64,000 nucleotides of DNA from Ophioceras dolichostomum (GCA_003049485.1 PYST01000090.1:1-64000), one strand, 5' to 3'; shown: positions 44,304-56,540, numbered from the stretch's first letter. Numbers and translations: made by a program. Notes: generated by a model from the letters alone, not told the origin.

Positions 44304-45081
44304 CTTGGGGAGCCGCTAGGGCGTGGCTCCTGCAACGGAATGGAGATGGTGGGTTTGGTAGCGGGAGCGAGCGATTCAGAAACGGAGCATCCTATTGTGT
44401 ATTGCCGGCCGTGGACTGTTTCCCTCGGATTCCCAAGCTAGGGGAATAAGCAAGAAGTCAAGTACTGAAGAGCTTGGAATGAGAAATGAACGGGATTGAG
44501 ACGGGAGAGAATTGTAAGTGTGCAAGCCCGGGGTCACAATCTGGGAAGACAGAACAATGTGTTACAGGGTGACGCGAAACCTGATATCCCCCTCGAGGTA
44601 CGAATACAATGAGCTAGAGCCCGTGGTGTTCGGCCATCACGATGGAGGGCGATGACGATGATGTTGGGGCAGCACAGATGGCACAGCACAGCTAGCGCAC
44701 TAATAAATCTGTGACGCAATGCGGACGTCGCTTGGCTCAGGAGGAACAGTTCGCGACGGGAGAGCTGTTGCAGACGAGAGCGAATCAAAGCACACGAAAT
44801 TCTGGGTGGAGTTGGCGTCCAGTGGAGGGGCTTACAGGGGTGAGAAATGCCTGATTGGCCAGAAATTCCAGAGCTCCAACTCCTAAACCGTAGCCTTGGG
44901 GGGAGCTCTCGTCCCTCCGCGTCCAGATCGCGATGTCAGAAGAAGGGAGGGAGCAAAAGACGAAAAATCGCAGCGCAACAAGCCAACACCGAATACCAAG
45001 CATAATCAAAACCAGAAAGTAGAAGTAAAGAGAGAGAAAAACCCACATATCGGGAATGATACGGTAACGAACGGCAGCTCG
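44304..45081. promoter_or_regulatory. divergent promoter between the LMBD1-like gene and CFT1
   Basis: The 778 bp separate two outward start codons. A frame runs open into CFT1 from 44896 but has no ATG and no homology-like sequence. A purine-rich leader (AGAAGGGAGGGAGC, then AAAACCAGAAAG) precedes the CFT1 start. Confidence 0.5.
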
Positions 45082-48000
45082 ATGCAGTGCTACACGGAGC
45101 TGACCCCGCCCTCGGCGGTGTCGCACTCGTTGACGCTGCCCTTTCTCTCAGCCAAGTCGAACAACCTCGTGGTCGCGAAGTCCTCTCTCCTGCAGATCTT
45201 CTCGACGAGGACAATACCGGCGGACCTCGACGAGAGCAGCGACCAGAACATCGCCGTCGCCCAGTCCGGCGCCGCGCAAGGCAGCTCGTACGACGCGCGC
45301 CTCCTCAACGACGACGAGGGCCTCGAGGCCTCTTTCCTAGGCGGCGACGCCATCTTGCTCAAGTCGGACCGCGCCAATGTTACCAAGCTTGTCCTGGTCG
45401 CCGAGTTTGCGCTGGCTGGGACCATCACGGGCCTCGCTAGGGTCAAGTCAGCCGCGACTAATGGCAACGGCAACGGCAACGGCAACGGGTCTGCAGACCA
45501 CGGCGATCTTCTCCTCATCGCGTTCAAGGACGCAAAGCTCAGCCTCGTCGAGTGGGATATCGAGACACGGTCGCTAGAGACGATATCAATACACTACTAC
45601 GAGCAAGATGAGCTGCCGGGAAGCGCCTGGGCCGGGCCCCTGAGCGACTTCGTCAACTACATGGTGTCCGACCCAGGGGGCAGATGCGCGGCTCTGAAGT
45701 TCGGTCCCAGGAGTCTGGCGATCCTGCCGTTCAAGCAAACAGATGGGGATATCGATATGGGTGGCTGGGATGAGGAGCTTGACGGGCCCCGGCCCACAGC
45801 AAAGGCGGCGGATGCAACCCGGAGTGCGGTTAATGGAACAGCAGCTGCCGGTGCCGCCGACGAGGAACGGCCGTATTCTCCCTCGTTCGTGCTGCGACTG
45901 CCTACGCTTGACTCAGCGCTCATCCATCCCGTGCACCTGGCGTTCTTGCACGAGTACCGAGAGCCGACTTTCGGCATCCTTGCTTCCACGATGGAGTCCT
46001 CACCCTGCCTGCTTGGCCGGAAAGACCACCTGCAATATACGGTTTTCACACTGGACCTACAGCAGAGGGCGTCGACAACGATTCTATCTGTCGGAGGTCT
46101 TCCAGGGGACTTAACCCGTGTATTTGCTCTCCCGGCACCCGTCGGTGGTGCTTTGCTCGTTGGCGTCAACGAGCTGATCCACGTCGACCAGTCCGGCAAG
46201 GCCAACGGCGTCGCAGTCAACCCGTTCGCCCGCCAGACCACCTCCTTCGGCCTGGCAGATCAGTCCGACCTCGACTTGGGACTGGAGGACTGCGTGATAG
46301 AAGTTCTATCCGCCGAACACGGCGAGCTTCTCCTTGTGCTGGGCGATGGGAGGCTTGCCATTGTCACCTTCCGCATCGATGGGCGCACCGTTTCTGGGCT
46401 CAGGGTCAGGCTTGTCGCGCCAGAATCCGGCGGCTCGCTTCTCCCTACAACTGTGACGTGTCTGAGCAGGCTTGGGCGAAACACCGTCTTCGCTGGCAGC
46501 GAGCGTGGGGACTCTATGGTGCTTGGCTGGCATAGGAGGACCAGCCAAACGTCTAAGAGGAAGTTCCGCGCAAGGCCTCCAGATCTCGGATTTGAGCTTG
46601 ATTACGATGATCTTGCAGACGAGGATGAGGATGATGACGACGACGACGACGACTTGTACGGTGACACGCAGGCTTCGGCGGGTCCTGCGGCTGCTGCCTC
46701 CGGCCAGACCAAGTCTGACGAGCTCGTCTTCCGATGTCACGATAGGCTAGTCAGCATTGCGCCTGTCCGGGACATGACCTTCGGCAAGCCTGTCCCTCCA
46801 GCAGACGCTGAGCTGGGAGTTATGCGAGGTCCATCGCCGCTACAAAGCAATCTGGAGCTGGTCGCGGTTGTCGGGCGAGACAAAGCTTCGTCGATCGCAG
46901 TCATGAACCGAGAGATCGCGCCCGTTAGTGTCGGCCGGTTCGAGTTTCCAGAAGCCAGGGGGCTTTGGGCCTTGAGTGCCCATAAGCCTTTACCAAAGGC
47001 GTTATTGATGCAAGGCGGAAAGGGAGGGGGTGCAGACCCGGGCAAAGTCGCCGGTGCTGGCGCAGGTGGTGCCCTCCAGACTCAGTACTATGACAGGTAC
47101 ATGATCGTGGCCAAGGAGGATGACGACGGCTTCGAGACTTCGGACGTCTACGCTCTGACGGCTGCTGGCTTCGAGACCCTGTCTGGCACCGAGTTTGAGC
47201 CGGCAGCGGGCTTCACCATCGAGGCGGGCACGATGGGGGCACACACCAAGATCATCCAGGTGCTCAAGTCCGAGGTGAGGTGCTATGATGGTAACTTGGG
47301 TCTCACACAGATAATACCCATGCTGGATGAGGAGACCAATCACGAACCGCGGGCTACAAGCGCCAGCATTGCCGACCCGTACCTCCTCGTCTTACGTGAC
47401 GACTCTAGCGTCTTCGTGGCAAACATCAACGAGGACAACGAGATCGAGGAGATCGAGAAGGAGGACAAGGTCATCTCCTCAACTAAGTGGAGCGCGGGCA
47501 GCTTATACACCGATTGCCGTGGTGCATTTGCCCCGGCGCAGTCGGATAAGGTCACCCGGCCTAGTGAGAGCGTCTTCATGTTCCTGTTGAGCTCCGCTGG
47601 CGCCCTCTACATATACGCACTTCCCGATATATCCAAGCCGGTCTACGTCGCGGAGGGGCTCTGCTACGTCCCACCGCTGCTATCCACCGACTACGCCGCT
47701 AGGAAGGGAACCACGAGGGAAGCCTTGAGAGAGCTCCTGGTTGCAGACCTCGGCGACACCATATTCAAATCTCCGCATCTCATCCTTCACCACGCCAACG
47801 ACGACCTCACAGTCTATGAACCATTCAGACTACCGGGCGATACCATCAGCAGCAGCAGCAGCAGCAGTAATGGCAGCTTGTCAAAAACCTTACGCTTCCG
47901 CAAGCTGCCCAACCCGACCATCGCCAAGAGCGCCGAGGCGCCACCAAAAGACGCCCAGGACGACACTCCCGCACCTCAACGAAATATGGCACTGCGAGCG

Positions 48001-49778
48001 TGCGCGAACGTGACTGGCTACAGCACCGTCTTCCTTCCCGGCGCCTCTCCAAGCTTCCTCATCAAGTCCAGCAAATCCTCGCCCAAGATCGTCGGCCTAC
48101 GAGGGCTCGGGGTCCGAGCGATGAGCCCGTTCCACACCGAGGGTTGTGAAAGAGGGTTCATCTATGCGGACGCGGAAGGCATCGCGCGTGTAGCGCAGAT
48201 TCCCTCGGAGCGCCAGCAGTACAGCTTTGCGGAGCTCGGTATCGCACTGAGGAAGATCCCGCTCGAGATGGACACAGACGGGATCGCGTACCACCCGCCG
48301 ACGGGGGTGTACGTGGTGTCGTGCAGCTCATGGGAGCCGTTCGAGCTGCCGCGCGACGACGACTACCACCGAGAGTGGGCGCGGGAGAATCCCAATCTCA
48401 GCTTCAAGCCGCTGGCGGAGCGCAGCGTGCTCAAGGTGATCAACCCGGTCACTTGGACCGACATCTGGACCGAGCAGTTCGAGCCGCAGGAAGTGGTCAT
48501 GTGCGTGCGCTCGCTCAACTTGGAGGTGTCGGAGTCGACTAACGAGCGACGGCAACTAATCGCCGTGGGCACGGCCATATGTAAGGGCGAGGACCTGCCG
48601 GTGCGCGGCCGCATCTACATATTCGACGTGGCCAGCGTCGTGCCACAGAAGGATCGGCCCGAGACAGATAAGAAGCTGAAGCTCGTGGCGCGTGAGGAGA
48701 TCCCCCGCGGCGCCGTCACGGCCCTTTCTGAGATCGGCACCCAGGGTCTGATGCTCGTCGCGCAGGGCCAGAAGTGCATGGTTCGGGGCCTCAAGGAGGA
48801 CGGCACGCTGCTGCCGGTCGCCTTCATCGACATGAGCTGCTACGTCTCGTGCGCAAAGGAGCTTCCCGGCACGGGACTGTGCGCCCTTGCCGATGCCTTC
48901 AAGGGCGTCTGGTTCACAGGGTATACGGAGGGTCCGTACCGCATGATGATCTTCGGCAAGAGCAGCACCAACCTCGAGGCCGCTAATGTCGAGCTTCTTC
49001 CGGACGGCAAGGACATGTTCCTTGTCGCTGCCGACACCGAGGGGAATCTGCATGTGCTGCAGTACGATCCCGAGCGTAAGAAGTTCCCTAGCCTTGTGAC
49101 ACACTACTTCGACAGCCCACTCCATTGCTAACACGTATGACTTGCTCGCACTTCACAGATCCGAAATCCCTCCAAGGCCACCTCCTAATCGGGATCACCA
49201 CTTTCAGCACAGGCGCGCACCATCCCCAGGTATCGCTCCTCCTACCAACCACACCGCCACCGCGCACCGCTTCCTCGTCCTCCTCCCTCTCCGATCCGGC
49301 GTACGGCGGCCCAACATCCAACGGCACCCTCGCCACCAACGGCCGCGCGCGCTCCTCCACCCCCTCCGCGTCCGCGTCAGCCGCCGCAGCAGCAGCCGCG
49401 GCGGCAGGAGGCGGCCGCCAGCACATCCTCTTCGGCACCAAGACGGGCGTCCTCGCCGCCATGCAGCCCCTGCCCCAGGGCGCCTACACACGCCTCTCGG
49501 CCCTGACCACCCACCTGGGCATGTCGCTCCCTCACCACGCCTCGCTCAACCCGAGGCTGTACCGCCAGCCGCCCGCGCAGGCGCGCAACCAGGTCGCCGC
49601 CGTCGACATCTCGGTGGGGCGCACGGTCGTCGACGGAGGGGTGGTGGCGCGGTGGGCCGAGCTGGGGTCCGGGCGGAGGGCGGAGGTTGCGGGGCGCGCG
49701 GGGTTCTCGGGCGGGGTGGAGGAGGTTAGGGGGGAGCTTGAGGCGCTGTTGGGGTGGTCTGTTATGGCGTATTTTTGA
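45082..49778 (+). CDS. CFT1: cleavage and polyadenylation factor subunit CFT1 (CPSF160)
   Basis: Two exons: 45082-49075 and 49159-49778; 4614 nt, 1537 aa. This is the large scaffold of the nuclear 3'-end processing complex (CPF/CPSF), made of beta-propellers as in DDB1 and SF3b130. The start MQCYTELTPPSAVSHSL is the conserved N-terminus of the family, which fixes the ATG at 45082 despite an open frame upstream. The MMS1_N-like part occupies roughly 80-760, including an acidic loop (DEDEDDDDDDDDLYGD) near 515-530. The CPSF_A-like C-terminal part runs from ~1130 to 1500. The intron at 49076-49158 falls inside the conserved YDPEHPKSLQGHLL segment, which the splice restores exactly. It is longer than yeast Cft1 (1357 aa), with Gly/Asn, Ser and Ala low-complexity inserts, the last near 1430. 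Confidence 0.95.
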
Positions 49779-51798
49779 TGAGATGAATGGGTCGATGGGA
49801 GAGGGGGAGGACGAGAGGGTTGGAAGCGACTGTCTTCTTGTATAGGTACCAAGTACTGAGGCATCTGTTACCTTGTGGATGGATGGTTGATGGTTGGAGC
49901 GGCGACAATGGGGCCGATGGGTCGGACGAATGATCCGTACGAGGACTTGTGTGCGGGAAAGTGTTCCACTTGACTTGTTTCCTTTCCACCCTCGATGGTT
50001 GCTGGTGAAAACTTTTGCTAGGGCGTATCTTTAAATGGTTTGAAATATCAGGGTTCCTGTCCTCGACTCATGATAGGGTTGACTATGTCCATCCCATCCT
50101 GCGCGAAGCGGCAGAACCTTTTTTTGGTGACAATGCCTCGTACGGCCTAATAGAGGAATTCCCAGTCCGAGGTAGGATTTTATTCTCCGATATCAAAATG
50201 TCTTCTCGGTGACGTTCTAATCGTTAGCTGTTCAGATCTGGGTATGCGGGCACGGCGCATAACCCCCCAGTCGGTTGTAGACGCCTCGCTTTCTGTCACC
50301 CGTTGGTACCTAGGTATGCATATTCGTCGTAACACCGTATAAAGATCAAGACGTATCGAGTCCCGGGGCTTCAGATTGTAGTAGCAGGGACACACATGGC
50401 AAGACATGGAAATGGGCTGTAAGAGGAGGCACTTCCCGCCGGTGCTTAGGCCACGCATACCGCCTCAACATCCACACGTGATCCACGGTATCGGGGCTAT
50501 TCCATCTACGGACCGCAGAGGCCTGTCCCCTGAGAGATGACCATGAGTCTACGGCTTGCAGGTCAATGAGTTTCTCCTAGACTGACGCAGCTGGGTATTC
50601 TCTCTTCCAAGGTTTTCTCTTCGCATGGTGTAATATTGGGACATGTCACGACAAAGAACTTGACTGGTAGGTGAGGTAGTTACCTAGTAGGTACCCGGGC
50701 CCGGGAAGCAAACTAGCTGAGACTTAGGAAACAGCTCACTAGCTCTCAGGTCTTCATAAAAAGACAAGTAAGTCAGAGATGTTTGATTTGGGGGCATAGA
50801 GGTACACTACGGGTCGATGTGAATGCCTGTGCTGCGTCTCCCCCTTTCTAGAGAAGCGTGTGGAGAGAGGGGGAGGAAACTATATTGTGCAGAAGCAGGC
50901 ACTGTTGTATGAATAAGGCCATGAAAGGCAATACAGTACTATACGTTGGAAGCCCGGTCATCTGTGCTTCCGATCCGACTTCATGCCTCGCATTCGCCCA
51001 TAGCGGACAACACGGCGTTTACTGAGGTATGGTTTAAAAGGCATTTGATTGGGCGAACAAGATTGTCCTGTGAGAAAGGACAATCAAATCCAGGAGAAAA
51101 CACGGTAGCGTATCTACTCCGCAGGGCACCGTATGTTAAAAAGTAAAGTCATCATGTCATTCTTTCCGATGCTGTCTCCTCCTGGTTCGCTTCACTCCCA
51201 TCTCTCAACAGGGTTATGTTGCTATCTCTTCCGCTTCTTCGCCTCGAACGAGCCTCGAACAACCCGATTCCCATCTGCCCGCTTTCCTAGACAAGAGACA
51301 GTCACTATTTGACGAAGAGAAAGATTCACACGCCCACCCGACCTGATCTTGTTCAACTGCTGAGATCAGACACGCCCAACTCGGCCTGCATCCACCATCC
51401 GTCATTAGCCATGCTTTCCTTTATTGACGCTTTCTGATCAGACGAGAAGAAAGTAAAGGCACAAGAGAAAAAAGGAAAAGAAAAAAAAAAGAAGACCAAG
51501 ACGGAGAATAAGGAAGAGAGACCCAAAAATTTGCGCGAGACCCCCAGACTTTTTCGAGAATCCCTTCCAGATAGATGATTTTGTGTGCCATTGTGCTCTC
51601 TCGAGCTGATAACAAACACGATCCCCGACAAAACGAAATAAGATGTGAAGGATTGGGGCAAGACAAGAAGTGATTGGTAGAGGATATTCGAGTGGGTGCG
51701 TGGTCGAAGTTGGGGAGAGAACGCCTTTGAAGTACAGACGCGAGTGAGGCTCTGCTCGCTTCTACATGGAAAGAAACCTCGGTGTCTCGATCATTGGC
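49779..51798. other. convergent intergenic region, no recognised gene
   Basis: Two kilobases between the CFT1 and SSB1 stop codons. I see only short frames without domains. A TACCTAGTAGGTACC cluster lies near 50680-50696 and an A-rich run at 51476-51492, the latter probably in the SSB1 3' region. The stretch is long for two 3' UTRs, so a small or decayed gene could be present. Confidence 0.5.
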
Positions 51799-54336
51799 TT
51801 AACGCGAAGACATGGCCTTGGTGACGAGGCGCTTCAGGGCCAGCTCCTTCTTCTTCAGGTCGTCGGCTGTTGAGTCGCCCAGCTCGAGAGTCGCCATGGC
51901 CTCACTAAGGGTACCCTCGATCTTCTCCTTCTGGCCGCGCTTCAGCTTCAGAGACATGGTGGGATCGGAGATGATGTCCTCGACACGCGCAATGTAGGTC
52001 TCGAGAGCCTGCTTTGCCTCGAACTTCTTGCTGAACTCCTCGTCGTTGTTCTTGAACTTCTCGGCGTCTGTATGGGAGCGACAGGCACGGTGCTAATCAG
52101 TGATCCATCCCTCACTCGTATTCTAAACATGTACAAGGAGGAGAGCTTACCGTCGATCATGGACTGGATCTCAGTGGATGAGAGCTTGCCGACCGAGTTG
52201 GAGATGGTGATGTTGGCGCTGCGGCCAGAGGTCTTCTCAGTGGCAGTGACCTTGAGGATACCGTTGACATCAACCTCGAAAACGACCTCCAGAACGGGCT
52301 CGCCGGCCTTCATGGGCGGAATCGGGGCCAGAGTGAACTCGCCCAGCGATGTGTTGTCGTCGCAGTTGACGCGCTCGCCCTGGTACACCGGGAATTGGAC
52401 TGTTTTCCATCATCATCAGTCAGTACAGGAGTCAAAATAGTAGGAGAATCAACAGGAGGTAGCCAGTACAGCACCCTGTGCAGTCCGAACGCCCGCCCGT
52501 ACAGTGACCGAGCCCTTGTCGAGCACTGTATTGTGGCCGCACACTGTGCAGCGGGCGCATGCATGGGGACTACATAGTATTGCACGGTATCTGCATACTG
52601 TGGTGCCCCGCATCCTGCACGGTACGCCCGTACTGTACAGGAGCCGCAAACCAGACTGTACGACATCCAGAACAGGACAATACTGATGGGAACGGACTGA
52701 AATAAGAAAGGGAATCACTAGCCTGTCTGCTGTCCGTCGGACACAGTGGTAAAAGTCCGCTTCTTCAAAGTAGGCACTGTGTTGCCTCGGGGAACGACCG
52801 GAGCGAAGATATTGCCCTCCATGGCCACACCAAGCGACAGGGGGACCACATCAAGCAGCAGCAGGTCAGCGGTCTCGGCCGAGGTAGCCTTGCCGGACAG
52901 GATGCCGGCCTGAACGGCAGCACCATAGGCGACGGCCTCGTCGGGGTTGATGCTCTTCTCTAGCTTCTTGCCGTCGAAGAACTCCGACAGCAACTTCTGG
53001 ATGCGTGGGATACGAGTGGAGCCACCAACGAGCACGATCTCGTCAACACCCGACTTCTCGATGGCAGCGTCCTTGAGAACTTGGGCAACGGGGTCCAATG
53101 TGCCCTTGAAGGCGGTGGCGTTGAGCTCCTCGAACCTGGCGCGGGTGATCTGCATGTTGAAATCCTCGCCGTCGAAAAGCGAGTCGATCTCGATGGTGGT
53201 CTGTGCGCCGCTGGAAAGGGTACGCTTGGCACGCTCGCAAGCGGTTCTGAGACGACGGAGGGCACGGGCATCGCCGCTGATATCCTTCTTCGTCTTGCGC
53301 GAGAAGTCCTTCTTGCAGTGCTCTAGAAGGTTGGTATCGAAGTCCTGACCCCCCAGGTGGGTGTCGCCAGCGGTGGCCTTGACCGTGAAGACACCACCCT
53401 GGATGTTGAGTAGCGAGACATCGAAAGTACCACCACCGAGGTCGTAGATCAGGACGTTCCGCTCCTTCTCGGACTTGCCGGAGCCGAGACCGTAGGCAAT
53501 GGCAGCCGCCGTAGGCTCGTTGATGATACGGAGAACGTTAAGGCCCGAAATGGCACCGGCGTCCTTGGTCGACTGACGCTGGTTGTCGTTGAAGTAGGCC
53601 GGAACCGTGATAACGGCCTTCTCAACCTTCTTGCCGATCTTGGTCTCGGCAATCTCCTTCATCTATACGGTGAGGTTGGGAAGCCGCGAGTGTCAGCTAT
53701 GCGGCAGGCCGGAAATGTTGGGAGAGACGGACGACGCGAAAGGCGGCTTACCTTAGTCAGAACCATGGCGGAGATCTCCTGGGGCGAGAACTTCTGGGTA
53801 GAGCCCAGGTATTCGACCTCGACCTTGGGGTTGCCGTCGTCGTTGACGACCTTGAAGGGCCACGACTCCATATCCTTCTTGACGGTGGGGTCATCGAAGC
53901 GACGGCCGATCAGACGCCTTTACGTTGAAAAACAGCACCAGTCAGCACGAGAAACGCCAGCAAAGCACCGCCAGCCGGGTTCGCGGATTTTAATATACTA
54001 ACTTGACGTCGAAGACGGTGTTCCTCGGGTTCATGGCAGCCTGGTTCTTGGCAGCCTCACCGATGAGGCGCTCATTCTCGGTGAACGAGACGAACGAGGG
54101 AGTGGTGAAGCTGCCCTGCTCGTTGGCGATGATCTCGACATTGCTGCCCTCGTACGTGGCAACGCACGAGTAGGTGGTGCCTATAGTTAAGGTGGAAGGG
54201 GGAAAAAATCACACCGCCCGTCAGCGAGGAGCTCCACGACGGCAAGGCCACAAAAATATCATAGGTAAAGGGTGCAAAAAAGCAGCTACGTACCCAGATC
54301 AATGCCAATGGCACCGTCGTAAACTTCCGTGGACAT
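51799..54336 (-). CDS. SSB1: ribosome-associated Hsp70 chaperone SSB1
   Basis: Six exons: 54336-54294, 54180-54003, 53917-53752, 53662-52723, 52399-52151 and 52067-51799; 1845 nt, 614 aa, against 613 in yeast Ssb1. It binds nascent chains on the ribosome together with RAC. The start MSTEVYDGAIGIDLGTTYSC is the Hsp70 phosphate-1 motif with the SSB-type short N-terminus. Further motifs are DLGGGTFDVS and the VLVGGSTRIP adenosine motif. The substrate-binding domain contains GQQTVQFPVYQGER. The C-terminus lacks EEVD, which excludes cytosolic SSA, and there is no signal or transit peptide, which excludes BiP and Ssc1. The intron between exons 4 and 5 must use a GC donor to keep the GQQT-VQFP join; the others are GT-AG. 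Confidence 0.95.
52400..52722 (-). other. SSB1: 323-bp GC-AG intron of SSB1 with a repetitive interior
   Basis: The donor reads ACAG|GCTAGT and the acceptor AAACAG|TCC. Splicing there restores Gln-Thr-Val-Gln-Phe-Pro, conserved in Hsp70s; no GT donor nearby keeps the frame. The intron is several times longer than its neighbours (82-113 bp). Its interior is dense in ACAGT/ACTGT words, including GTACTGTACAGG and CCGTACAGTG near 52500 and 52629-52640. Confidence 0.8.
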
Positions 54337-55616
54337 CTTGGCGATGGAATCTGCGGCTGGAGAGAGGAAACGAGGGCTTGGACGAAGGAGACAAGATGTG
54401 GTCGATCTCAACGAGCAGATGGAAGGCCAACTGATTGGGGTCGTGGGGCAGAATTCATCACAAAAAAAAAAATTCAGAAATTTTTGTCACTGAATTTTCC
54501 CCTCCGGCGGTCAGGGCCCCACCAATTTTTAGGTACCCCACCACAGCGATGCGGACGATTTGTCGATTTCATGTTACCCCAACATGGGGGGCTCTTATCG
54601 CTTATCTTGAACGAAAAAAGAGAGTTTGTTCGACAGCTCAGAAATGCCGTATTTATGTAAGCAGCAGCCGCCGCCACTCATCCTTCGATGGCGATTAAGC
54701 CTTTTCAGTCTGCCGTCTGCCGAAGTACGATTCCAGCCCCAGTAGATGCTCACGTCAAAGAGAGCTGTGGCGTGAAGAAACCAAGCGGCGAGTCACAGGT
54801 ACGACTGACGGGCTCGCCAAAAAGAGCCGTGGCAGACTGTGGTTGCAGGCCAAAGTAAGTCCCCTACCGTGAGCTTAACCCCTACCAACTACTATCTTGG
54901 CGCTATATCATGTATACAGCCTGGGCCTCGCCAGCCGAGTCCCCAAGACTCCAGCCAACGACAGGAGCAGTGAGCACTCTCAAATTCGATATCCATTGTT
55001 CGCAAGATGGCCACTCAACTTCTTCTATTAAGCAAGTTGCTTCTCCCTCGCGCCCTCTTGTCTTCCCTTTCCTTTTGCTACATCATGGGGCCTCGGTGAA
55101 GAATCGAAGCCCTTGTCCGCCGAGGGAACTTCCTTGCTAGGACTAACCTACCCTTGCAACCATAGTCAAGAAACCAAGCGGACGCAGTCATCGACCACCC
55201 ACATATAATATAGCCCGAGACAACATACAGCACAATACAGCACGGGCCAACATACAGTCGAACGATAGGCACGAGGCTCGGCACCTGGAAAGCATCCAGT
55301 TGAGCCTGGGTCAACGGAGCCGGTGTCTTGAAGAAGGACTGCCATTCCTTTTGCGCGGCGATCCAGAGCTTGGCCGGTTCGAAATCCACAAGACCGTCTG
55401 GCGAATGCCGATTTGCCGTCATGGCTGCGAAGATGGTTGAAGGTGAAAGCCTGTTGAGCGCGGTGTGGGCATAGGACTGCCAATGACTCCTGCCCGTAAT
55501 GAGACCCTTGGCCCTCAGCCCCACCACGGCAGCATGGGCACTCGCAGCACCGCTCCACGCTTCTCTCCTCGACTTTATACCTCATCAGCAACCCGCAATA
55601 CATGTTCCAAGGCAAA
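54337..55616. other. SSB1 promoter side and unassigned DNA
   Basis: The first ~300 bp are the SSB1 upstream region, with an A-run at 54462-54472. No intact gene was found after that. A possible lone exon on the minus strand at 55262-55469 is described separately. Confidence 0.45.
55262..55469 (-). pseudogene. possible orphan exon, unknown protein fragment
   Basis: On the minus strand an open stretch starts after a CTCAACAG acceptor-like site (exon start 55469). It runs through MTANRHSPDG and KLWIAAQKEWQSFF and ends at a GTATGT donor-like site after IVRL. Codon use in this segment looks coding, and splice signals border it on both sides. I could not find matching exons on either side, and I do not recognise the protein. 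It could be a remnant exon or chance. Confidence 0.3.
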
Positions 55617-56088
55617 ATGCCGCCAAAGCGCAGCACTAGAAGTGCTGCCACCGCCGCTGCAGCTCCTCCTGCCGCGCAACCGCTGGGGGCCTGCTACATT
55701 GTCCTGAGTGGAACTTTGTCGTTCTCCTAGGCTGTTTTCAAAATTAAAATCAAGGTATTGGGCGCTGACGTCAAAGCTATTTACCTGATTAGGTACAATA
55801 CGGCACGATTTCTTGCGAAACACAACCAAAGTGAAAGTCGCCACCGCCGGGGGCTTCCCGATCGTCGAACCCCAATGGCTCCTAGACTGCGAGGCGAGCA
55901 AAACGCTCGAGCGGCGATTGATAATACAGCCCGGGATAATACACAGCATAGCCCGGAATCTAGAGCGAAAACACGGTGCAAAGGCCAGCCAGCTACCGGT
56001 GGTAGCAAGCTGCTCGATTTTAGCCATGGTCCGTGTCTTTGATCTCTACAAGAGAACCTTTGAGATCATCCACGGACGTTACTACTGA
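55617..56088 (+). pseudogene. decayed BRCT-domain (PARP-like) gene fragment
   Basis: From an ATG at 55617 the frame encodes a basic Ala-rich start (MPPKRSTRSAA) and then LGACYIVLSGTL, resembling the first strand of a BRCT domain as found at the N-terminus of fungal poly(ADP-ribose) polymerases. A TAG at 55728-55730 stands where a Gln codon would suit. The frame continues as KIKVLGADVKA and then shifts near 55800. A second frame carries KVKVATAGGFPIVEPQWLLD, the BRCT end with the conserved Trp, up to a stop at 56086-56088. No WGR or catalytic PARP domain follows. One stop and one frameshift indicate a dead copy. The family assignment is by pattern recognition only. Confidence 0.5.
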
Positions 56089-56253
56089 TCTAAGGCTATC
56101 TTCTAGCTCTACTATCGAGCCGGCGGTAGCGAGCTGATCGATTTTGGCTAGGACCTGAGCCACGCGTCTGAGGCGTTGAAGGTAGGTGCAGTATAAAACG
56201 CCTCAGGATAGGTGCCGGCATCGGTATCGTATTGTGACATGGTGCCGAGCACG

Positions 56254-56540
56254 CTACCACTTCCGCGGCCTGACCAATGCTTCTGTCATGTACTTCTGAA
56301 TGACCTTTTCGGTTCCGCGAGATGCCTCCTTTTGTACCTTCATCACCTCTTTCTCCGTGTCTAGGACCGCATCCTTGATCGATCGAGAATGGGTCCTTGT
56401 CTTCTGTACGAGCATAGTCATGATCGTGGTCAGCTGACTATGCCATATGATCTCAATCGAGGCGAGTTCTGGTGCTGGCGCCACTGGTGCTGGCGCCACT
56501 GGCGCTGTCGCTGGTGCTGGCCGCTGCCGTCGCTTATAGC
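56254..56540 (-). pseudogene. possible coding remnant with Ala/Pro repeat and helical C-terminus
   Basis: The minus strand has an open frame with a short APVAPAP repeat, encoded by repeated GGCGCCAGCACCAGT-type units. A charged, probably helical stretch (KTRTHSRSIKDAVLDTEKEV...) follows and ends at VRPRKW before a stop. No clear start codon or partner exon was found. It may belong to the same decayed gene as the fragment at 56731-57155, though a poly-A/T tract separates them. Confidence 0.3.

Noticed and set aside
44896..45081. In-frame upstream extension of CFT1
   Set aside because: No ATG in that part, and the conserved family N-terminus MQCYTEL begins at 45082.
54471..54499. TTC/GAA words upstream of SSB1 as a heat-shock element
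   Set aside because: The units are not in contiguous 5-bp inverted array (only one GAAnnTTC at 54492-54499); too weak to call.
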